From Oscillospiraceae bacterium (GTDB lineage: Bacteria; Bacillota_A; Clostridia; Oscillospirales; Ruminococcaceae): DNA of 5,267 nucleotides. The position numbers and the translations under genes are program-made. The notes under the pieces were generated by a model that made no database searches, was not told where the DNA came from, and saw nothing but the letters and a program-made list of their open reading frames with translations. The stretch is taken from NCBI GenBank assembly GCA_018109965.1, contig JAGBFE010000351.1, forward strand, positions 1 to 5,267, read 5' to 3'. Positions 1 through 4,701 of the stretch are shown piece by piece. How positions within the stretch are numbered: position 1 is the first letter of the stretch; each line of letters begins with the position of its first letter.

Positions 1-52
1 CGTACATTTTGTGAAAAAATTTTAGCCAAAATGTTAAACCTTTCCTATTTAA

Positions 53-81
53 TTGATTTTTAACGGGATAATATGTATAAT
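53..81 (+). promoter_or_regulatory. Sigma-A promoter for the rpe/Rnf-like operon
   Basis: A -35 box TTGATT (53-58) is separated by exactly 17 bases from a perfect -10 box TATAAT (76-81). The region is strongly AT-rich. Transcription would start near 88, giving a leader of about 110 bases before the rpe start at 202. Both hexamers and the spacing fit a vegetative sigma-A promoter. It is the only strong promoter seen upstream of the five-gene run, so it probably drives the whole unit. Nothing else interpretable is visible in positions 1-52, and no end of an upstream gene can be recognised there. Confidence 0.75.
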
Positions 82-92
82 AAAATATTATA

Positions 93-160
93 GTATGGGT
101 TAATGTGCCCATACGCCGCAAACAGTCTGTACAGACGGACAAAATGCGGCTGTAACACAG
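93..160 (+). promoter_or_regulatory. Structured 5' leader of the rpe operon (consecutive hairpins)
   Basis: Directly after the predicted transcription start there are stacked inverted repeats. The first is GTATGGG (93-99) pairing with CCCATAC (108-114), 7 bp with an 8-base loop. Immediately next is GCCGCA (115-120) pairing with TGCGGC (145-150). This encloses the perfect 12-base palindrome GTCTGTACAGAC (125-136), which can form an inner 4-bp stem with a GTAC loop. A minor CTGT/ACAG stem (150-153/157-160) shares base 150 with the previous stem. No U-tract follows, so this is not a simple terminator. I do not recognise a known riboswitch class. It could be a regulatory RNA, an operator (the palindrome) or an mRNA-stabilising structure. 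The repeats are seen directly; the function is inferred. Confidence 0.5.
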
Positions 161-201
161 ATTTGAACAATGATTTTTACATAGAAGAAAGAGGTAACAA
201 A

Positions 202-846
202 ATGACAAAGGTATCACCTTCAATTCTTTCGGCAGACTTTGCAAACCTGGAGCGTGACTGCAAAAAGGTTATGGAAAACGGTGCGGATATGCTGCACATT
301 GACGTTATGGACGGCGTTTTTGTGCCAAACATTTCTTACGGTATCCCTGTGGTAAAAAGTCTGCGCAAAGTTACCGATGCATTTTTTGATGTGCATCTTA
401 TGATTATAAAACCTCACCTTTATATAAAACAGTTCTGCGACGCAGGGGCTGACCTTATCTCCTTCCACATCGAAAGCGAAAGCGATGTTAAGGAAACAGT
501 TGACCTTATCAAATCCTGCGGCAAAAAAGCGGGGCTGGTTATCAAGCCTGCAACACCTGCCGAAGCAGTATTTCCGTATCTTGACGATCTGGACCTTGTG
601 CTTGTTATGAGCGTGGAGCCTGGTTTTGGCGGTCAGGGTTTTATGGAAAACGCACCGGAAAAGCTCAAAGCTATCAGTGACGAGGCAAAACGCCGCGGCA
701 AAGAACTTTATATCGAGGTTGACGGCGGCATAAACGAAACAACAGGCAGACTGTGTGCTGAGCACGGCGCAAACCTTTTGGTTGCAGGCAGCTATGTTTT
801 TGGCGCACAGGATGTAAAAAAGGCAATTGACAGCCTTAAAATTTAA
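202..846 (+). CDS. rpe: Ribulose-phosphate 3-epimerase
   Basis: This cytosolic enzyme interconverts D-ribulose 5-phosphate and D-xylulose 5-phosphate in the pentose phosphate pathway. The 214-residue product is of typical length and forms one TIM barrel. Family motifs appear in order: SILSADFANL (7-16), LHIDVMDGVFVPN (31-43), DVHLMI (63-68), FHIE (88-91), MSVEPGFGGQGF (136-147) and EVDGGI (172-177). The expected metal ligands are present (His32, Asp34, His65, Asp174), with Asp34 and Asp174 as the acid/base pair. The phosphate-binding loop is VEPGFGGQ. The start at 202 is chosen because AAAGAGG (188-194) lies 7 bases upstream and the protein then begins MTKVSPSILSAD as in homologues. The frame stays open back to 103, but that ATG lies in a hairpin loop without a ribosome binding site. 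It is the first gene of the unit, 20 bases before the RnfD-like gene. Confidence 0.97.
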   Translation: MTKVSPSILSADFANLERDCKKVMENGADMLHIDVMDGVFVPNISYGIPVVKSLRKVTDAFFDVHLMIIKPHLYIKQFCDAGADLISFHIESESDVKETVDLIKSCGKKAGLVIKPATPAEAVFPYLDDLDLVLVMSVEPGFGGQGFMENAPEKLKAISDEAKRRGKELYIEVDGGINETTGRLCAEHGANLLVAGSYVFGAQDVKKAIDSLKI

Positions 847-866
847 AAGAAACCGAGAGATTTTTT

Positions 867-2048
867 ATGACTGATATTAAAAGAAAAAATCACGACAAAT
901 ATATGCTGATTGCAGTTGTGCCGCTGCTTTTGTGCGGTGCGGTACTGTATGGCCCAAGGGTGCTGCTGCTTAATGCAGTTGCGGTTATCACCGCAAGAAT
1001 AGTGGATGTTATTGTATCCATGGTGCGTCATCAGGAGTTTGACGGGCACGACAATTCCAGCATACTTGCAGCAATCATCTTTTGCCTTATGCTGCCGGTC
1101 AACATCCCTATATATGTGGTTGCGGCATCAGTATTTCTGACAATACTGGTGGGCAAGCATCTGTTTGGCGGCAAGGATGTTTATCCTTTCAACCTTGCGG
1201 CGCTGGCAATGTGCTGCGCGGCAGTTAACTGGCCTGACGCAGTTTTCAGTGCGGTAAAACCATTTACAAAGGTGGATTTGCTCACAGGCAAAACCGCATT
1301 TGCAACAGCATCAAATGCAAGTCTGCTCAAGGACGGCGCAATACCTGCATATGATACATTCCAGCTGCTGCTGGGCAACTATCCTGCATCAATGGGTGCT
1401 GACTTTGTAATTGTAATTATTGCAATAGGTATATTCCTGCTTATCAAAAAGCGCATCACCTGGCATATCCCTGTTACATTCCTGGCAACCTGCGCTGCAA
1501 TAGCATTTGCATTTCCGCGTATATACGGGTTTACACATTTTGACAGTCTCTTGCTGGAAATGCTCAACGGACAGGTGTTTTATATTGCACTGTTTATGCT
1601 CAGCGAACCTACCACAACACCACACACACCAAAAGCAAAATTTATTTTTGGTATTCTGTGCGGCGTTATGGGTATGCTGTTCCGCTATTTCGGCAGTTTT
1701 GAAATCGGCACCTGCTTTGCACTGCTTATTGTAAACACTCTTGAAGGCTACATCGAAAGACTGGTGGGCGGCAACAAACGTGTTAAGGTTAAAGCAAAAC
1801 CTGTGCAGACTGCGGCAGAAAACGGACAGGCAACAGAAGAAAAGACCGAAAAAGAAAATTCTTCTGTACAGGAAAAACCTGCACATACAAAACGCCGTGG
1901 CAGCACAATGGATATTATCAGCGAAGCAGAGGACAATCTGGACGATATTATCTATTCTACAAGAACCATCGATATAAACGAAGTGCTTAAACTTGAAGAA
2001 GAAAAGAAAAAACAGCAGAGAAAGGCAGGTAAAAACAATGAAAAATAA
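867..2048 (+). CDS. RnfD/NqrB-like membrane protein with long C-terminal tail
   Basis: The protein has 393 residues and belongs to the NQR2/RnfD family, whose members are flavin-carrying subunits of ion-translocating Rnf and Na+-NQR complexes in the cytoplasmic membrane. About ten hydrophobic segments lie between residues 13 and 292. Family landmarks are DNSSILAAIIFCLMLP (62-77, cf. the DGSA...LP region), KHLFGGKDVYPFNLAA (97-112, cf. GGxGxNxFNPA), FMLSEPTTTP (243-252, cf. FMxTDPxTxP) and FRYFGSFEIGTCFALLIVN (272-290). The covalent-FMN motif, usually DxxSGAT, appears as DLLTGKT (137-143), so the acceptor Thr143 and the leading Asp137 are kept but Ala is Lys. After the last helix there is a charged tail of about 95 residues (299-393): a K/E/Q-rich linker, an acidic stretch (349-360) and a Lys/Gln-rich end. 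RnfD proteins usually end soon after the last helix. The ribosome binding site is weak (GAGAG, 855-859), suggesting translation coupled to rpe. Family assignment is firm; electron-transfer activity is not. Confidence 0.85.
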   Translation: MTDIKRKNHDKYMLIAVVPLLLCGAVLYGPRVLLLNAVAVITARIVDVIVSMVRHQEFDGHDNSSILAAIIFCLMLPVNIPIYVVAASVFLTILVGKHLFGGKDVYPFNLAALAMCCAAVNWPDAVFSAVKPFTKVDLLTGKTAFATASNASLLKDGAIPAYDTFQLLLGNYPASMGADFVIVIIAIGIFLLIKKRITWHIPVTFLATCAAIAFAFPRIYGFTHFDSLLLEMLNGQVFYIALFMLSEPTTTPHTPKAKFIFGILCGVMGMLFRYFGSFEIGTCFALLIVNTLEGYIERLVGGNKRVKVKAKPVQTAAENGQATEEKTEKENSSVQEKPAHTKRRGSTMDIISEAEDNLDDIIYSTRTIDINEVLKLEEEKKKQQRKAGKNNEK

Positions 2049-2709
2049 AGACTATGCCTACCTTTTCTCCAACTGGGAGGACACAGTCAGACGCCGCAAG
2101 GTGTTTTTGTCCAACCCTGTTTTTGTAAAAGGCCTTGCCCTTGCACCGCTGGCTGTTGCGGCAACCACAGTGCAAAATGGCATACTGCTTTGCATTGCGG
2201 TAACATTTCTGCTTACACCAACCCGCGTGGTTACAAGCGTGATTACCAAAAGAATGAGTATGCCGCTCAAAACCTTTTTCTATCCTTTTATTTCAGCAGT
2301 TGTGTTTTTGTTTGTGTATTATTATATGTACAAGCTTCTCGGCGCAAGCGTGCTGATGCTGGGCGTTTATCTGCCTATTATGGTTGTTGACCCGCTCATT
2401 GTAAAAAACTTTGAAAAAACCCGTAAGGAATCGGTTTTGTATTCCATCATCAACGGTTTGAGAAATACAGCAGGCTTTATAGTTGCCTGCCTTATCATCA
2501 GCACAATAAGAGAATTCCTTGGCTACGGCAGCATACTGGGCATAAAACTTATCGGTTTTGCACCGCTGCCAATGGCACACAACACATTTGGCGGGTTCCT
2601 TATCATTGCTTTGCTCTGTGCTTTGTGGGCACAGCTGGTTAAAAACTATAAATATAAAGTAGAAGTGGAGGCTATGCACGATGAACGATATAATCGAGAT
2701 GCTGATTAG
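2038..2709 (+). CDS. RnfE/NqrD-like integral membrane protein lacking [2Fe-2S] cysteines
   Basis: The 223-residue protein belongs to the Rnf-Nqr family (RnfA/RnfE/NqrD/NqrE) and has about six membrane segments. RnfE-like order is clear: FLSNPVFVKGLALAPLAVAA (23-42, cf. NPVxVQLLGLCPLLAVT in RnfE), YLPIMVVDPLIV (111-122, cf. FIPLIVVNCxI), SIINGLRNTAGF (136-147, cf. SxxDGLGMGLGF) and IREFLGYGSILG (157-168, cf. IRELLGxGT). The two cysteines that in characterised homologues bind half of an intramembrane [2Fe-2S] cluster are Ala36 and Pro119 here. The remaining cysteines (52, 151, 194) are not at ligand positions. The start at 2038 overlaps the end of the RnfD-like gene by 11 bases, with an AGGCAGG ribosome binding site at 2023-2029. 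An upstream in-frame start at 1993 would add only a Lys/Arg-rich stretch and is disfavoured. Assignment to E rather than A rests on motifs and gene order. Confidence 0.83.
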   Translation: MKNKDYAYLFSNWEDTVRRRKVFLSNPVFVKGLALAPLAVAATTVQNGILLCIAVTFLLTPTRVVTSVITKRMSMPLKTFFYPFISAVVFLFVYYYMYKLLGASVLMLGVYLPIMVVDPLIVKNFEKTRKESVLYSIINGLRNTAGFIVACLIISTIREFLGYGSILGIKLIGFAPLPMAHNTFGGFLIIALLCALWAQLVKNYKYKVEVEAMHDERYNRDAD

Positions 2710-3298
2710 TTATTTTGGCCTTGCACTTGTGGCAGCGGGGGCACAGAATGCGGTGTTCACCCGTGCACTTGGCATCAGCAGCGGTCTGCGAATGCTTCAC
2801 GACTCCAAAAAAAGCACAGGTTATTTCTGTGCGGCACTCACAGTGTTTCAGCTTATGTCGGTGGTGATAGTTTATTTTGCACTGCCGCTGGTTGATGTGC
2901 TTGGCTTTGGTCAGTACCGCCGTTTTGTGCTGCCTGCAATTGTTGTTGCAGCCTGCACAGTAAGCTATGTTGTAATCATTGTACTGCTCAGTATGATTAT
3001 GGGGGATAAATTCAAGGATGTTGTCCGCTCGGTAACAAGCGCCAGCATCAACAGTGCAATTGTTGGCACAGTTATCCTCACAGTTTATCAGGGCCTGGAT
3101 TTTGGCGAAAGTATTGCTTTTGCCCTGGGCAGCAGCGTTGGTTATTTTCTGGCCATCATCCTTATCAGTGAGGGCGAGCGCAAAATCGTACACGACAGAG
3201 TGCCCGAGGCTTTCCGCGGATTGCCAATCACTCTTATCTACATTTCAATCCTGGCACTTGGCATCTACGGCCTTATCGGCCATATGATTGCGTTCTGA
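2681..3298 (+). CDS. RnfA/NqrE-like integral membrane protein lacking [2Fe-2S] cysteines
   Basis: The 205-residue protein is a second Rnf-Nqr family member with about six membrane segments, close to the usual RnfA length. RnfA-like landmarks are QNAVFTRALGISSGL (22-36, cf. NNFVLxxFLGICPFLG), SASINSAIVGTVIL (120-133, cf. TTNCAVLGVAL) and EGERKIVHDRVPEAFRGLPI (164-183, cf. RERLELxDVPxxFRGxPI). The ligand cysteines of the GICP and TNC motifs are Ser33 and Ser125. Cys50 and Cys92 lie elsewhere. The start at 2681 overlaps the RnfE-like gene by 29 bases. A GTGGAG ribosome binding site (2665-2670) sits 10 bases upstream, so translation is probably coupled. Known Rnf pairs RnfA and RnfE as a pseudosymmetric heterodimer of opposite topology, and this pair likely does the same (inference). 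No rnfB follows, unlike canonical operons. Confidence 0.83.
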   Translation: MNDIIEMLISYFGLALVAAGAQNAVFTRALGISSGLRMLHDSKKSTGYFCAALTVFQLMSVVIVYFALPLVDVLGFGQYRRFVLPAIVVAACTVSYVVIIVLLSMIMGDKFKDVVRSVTSASINSAIVGTVILTVYQGLDFGESIAFALGSSVGYFLAIILISEGERKIVHDRVPEAFRGLPITLIYISILALGIYGLIGHMIAF

Positions 3299-3316
3299 TA
3301 AACGCAAAAACTTATC

Positions 3317-3322
3317 GGGAGG
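3317..3322 (+). promoter_or_regulatory. Strong ribosome binding site fixing the start at 3330
   Basis: GGGAGG lies 7 bases before ATG 3330. It is the best Shine-Dalgarno sequence within the operon. It decides between this start and the in-frame ATG at 3288, which lies inside the preceding gene with no such site. Confidence 0.75.
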
Positions 3323-3329
3323 TATTTTT

Positions 3330-4445
3330 ATGGGAAACAGACCTGTAAAAATAAAACGAAACACCAGCATTTCCGGCAAAAAATACAGCCGCAAGCGCAC
3401 GGCAAAAAAGGTGGTCAGCATCATTTTTGCTCTTGCAGCACTGCTTGCTCTGGGGTTTTTCGGCGCACCTGCAGTGGTGGAAATGCTTAACAATATGGGG
3501 GAAAAGCAGCAGCACGTTATCAGTGAGCCACCTGCCGAGCCTACACCTACACCGGGTGAAACTGTGGAGCCAACCACCAATCCCGGCGATGTGGAAAATG
3601 ACATAGTGGAAAAAACAAATATCTGCAGTATGGTTGATGTGTACAGCCTGACAAACGAAACTGCCATCACACAGCAGGCAGCGGCACTGAAGGAAAAAGG
3701 CGTAAGCTATGCTGTTGTTACCCTTAAAAATGCTGACGGCCTTATCCACTATGACAGCAAAACCGCAATCGGCTCCCAGGCAAAACACAGCCAGCAGATT
3801 GATGTGGCAAAGGTTGTGGAAATTTTTGGTCAGAACGACATCACCGTTGTGGCAGAAATATATACCTTCAAAGACAAAACCGCACCTAATATTGACCGCT
3901 CAACAGCAGTTAAATATACAGGCACCGATATGAACTGGTGGGACAGCTCCAAAGAACTGGGCGGCAAACCGTGGGCAAACCCTGCAAGCAGCACAATGCA
4001 GCAGTACATTGCCGACCTTGTGCAGGAAATCAAAACACAGTTTGGCATCAAAAACTTTATTTTCAGCGGTGTTCAGCTGCCTACAGGCTACAGCCTTGAC
4101 AAACGTGACTTCGGTGTGAGCGAAAGCGCACTGCAGGCACAGCTGCAGGGCTTTATTGACACAATGGAAAACAAGGTTGCTGCCTTTGGCGGCGATGCAT
4201 TATTTGCCTTTGATTTGGCAGCAGTCAACGGCGGCGATGTGGCAAAATACATTGTTGCACCACAGCGACTTGGCGCTGCAAATATGCTGCTTGAGGGCAC
4301 AGCGGAAGATTTTGCCGCAGCTGACCTTGCAGCAATCAGCGAAAAACTGAAAAATGACTATTCTGTTGAAATGCTTATCTACCGCAGCACAGAGGGCAGT
4401 GTGGACAATCCGGTACCCCGCGGCGACGATTATTTTGTGCAATAG
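3330..4445 (+). CDS. Membrane-anchored glycoside-hydrolase-like (DUF4015-type) protein
   Basis: The 371-residue protein has a very basic N-terminus (1-27), one hydrophobic segment (28-50) that likely anchors it with its C-terminus outside, and a Pro/Thr/Glu-rich linker (66-86, including PTPTPG). An extracellular alpha/beta domain follows from about 98. The pattern resembles the putative glycosyl hydrolase family DUF4015 (PF13200, from memory): VSYAVVTLKNADGLIHYDS (125-143), DITVVAEIYTFKDK (170-183), WWDSSKELGGKPWANP (203-218), a helix with Tyr226, and IKNFIFSGVQLP (240-251). Typical members have DEIQFDYxRFP at the last site; here the acidic residues are missing (FSGVQLP, 245-251), so hydrolytic activity is doubtful. 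It is the last gene, 31 bases after the RnfA-like gene. It may bind cell-wall or surface glycans or scaffold the membrane proteins (inference). The membrane anchor is clear; the fold assignment is moderate. Confidence 0.62.
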   Translation: MGNRPVKIKRNTSISGKKYSRKRTAKKVVSIIFALAALLALGFFGAPAVVEMLNNMGEKQQHVISEPPAEPTPTPGETVEPTTNPGDVENDIVEKTNICSMVDVYSLTNETAITQQAAALKEKGVSYAVVTLKNADGLIHYDSKTAIGSQAKHSQQIDVAKVVEIFGQNDITVVAEIYTFKDKTAPNIDRSTAVKYTGTDMNWWDSSKELGGKPWANPASSTMQQYIADLVQEIKTQFGIKNFIFSGVQLPTGYSLDKRDFGVSESALQAQLQGFIDTMENKVAAFGGDALFAFDLAAVNGGDVAKYIVAPQRLGAANMLLEGTAEDFAAADLAAISEKLKNDYSVEMLIYRSTEGSVDNPVPRGDDYFVQ

Positions 4446-4486
4446 GCAGAATAACAAAAAATGTCGGTTTTAAGCTGAAAAACATA

Positions 4487-4514
4487 TTGACTAAATATTA
4501 TTTTGTGATAAAAT
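4487..4514 (+). promoter_or_regulatory. Promoter-like element just upstream of the terminator
   Basis: TTGACT (4487-4492) is followed after 16 bases by TAAAAT (4509-4514), which is preceded by TGA (4506-4508), an extended -10 arrangement. Transcription would start near 4521, only 16 bases before the terminator stem. It therefore yields a roughly 48-base RNA unless the terminator is read through into pyrC. AT-rich sequence makes chance matches common, so this is a candidate only. Confidence 0.4.
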
Positions 4515-4536
4515 AAACTGAACGTCACAAAGACAC

Positions 4537-4568
4537 AAAAAGCGTACCAAAACCGGTACGCTTTTTTT
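4537..4568 (+). terminator. Intrinsic terminator closing the rpe/Rnf-like operon
   Basis: The GC-containing stem GCGTACC (4542-4548) pairs perfectly with GGTACGC (4555-4561). It extends by five A-T pairs (4537-4541 with 4562-4566) around a 6-base loop AAAACC, and a run of seven T follows (4562-4568). This is a textbook Rho-independent terminator, 91 bases after the stop at 4445. On the opposite strand the structure is followed by five T, so it could also work in the other direction. Confidence 0.92.
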
Positions 4569-4609
4569 AAGAAAAAACTGAAAAATATAAAAAAATATGT
4601 GTTTGCATC

Positions 4610-4638
4610 TTGGATATATTATAAAAATAATGTATAAT
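4610..4638 (+). promoter_or_regulatory. Sigma-A promoter for pyrC
   Basis: TTGGAT (4610-4615) and a perfect TATAAT (4633-4638) are 17 bases apart. The predicted transcription start is near 4645, giving a leader of about 57 bases. It lies directly after the terminator and has an AT-rich upstream region (4569-4600) that could act as an UP-like element. Confidence 0.72.
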
Positions 4639-4657
4639 ATATTGAGAACGCATAAAA

Positions 4658-4675
4658 ACGGCACCTGTGTGCCGT
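4658..4675 (+). promoter_or_regulatory. Hairpin in the pyrC leader
   Basis: ACGGCAC (4658-4664) pairs perfectly with GTGCCGT (4669-4675) around a CTGT tetraloop. It lies about 13 bases after the predicted transcription start and 15 bases before the AGGAG site. There is no U-tract, so it is not a terminator, and no PyrR-type binding loop is evident. It may stabilise the 5' end or affect ribosome access. Confidence 0.5.
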
Positions 4676-4701
4676 ATAGCAATAAACTAAAGGAGAAAAC
4701 T

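Noticed and set aside
125..136. GTCTGTACAGAC as a LexA/SOS box
   Set aside because: Gram-positive LexA boxes have a CGAAC-N4-GTTCG form, and the CTGT/ACAG halves here lack the 8-base spacer of the E. coli type.
103..201. N-terminal extension of rpe from the ATG at 103
   Set aside because: The extra 33 residues do not resemble any epimerase N-terminus, the ATG lies in a hairpin loop without a ribosome binding site, and the start at 202 has a good site and matches homologues.
220..765. Reverse-strand open frame of 181 codons over rpe
   Set aside because: It is fully antisense to a well-supported enzyme gene and shows no recognisable domain.
2672..3193. Reverse-strand open frame of 173 codons, rich in Cys and His
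   Set aside because: It is a mirror of the RnfA-like gene, with no ribosome binding site or family motif; the Cys/His richness comes from antisense GCA/GTG codons.
3288..3329. Upstream in-frame start for the glycoside-hydrolase-like gene
   Set aside because: It lies inside the preceding gene without a ribosome binding site, while 3330 has GGGAGG at ideal spacing.
4645..4701. PyrR-dependent attenuator upstream of pyrC
   Set aside because: The leader is too short, has no terminator/antiterminator pair and lacks the PyrR binding-loop consensus.
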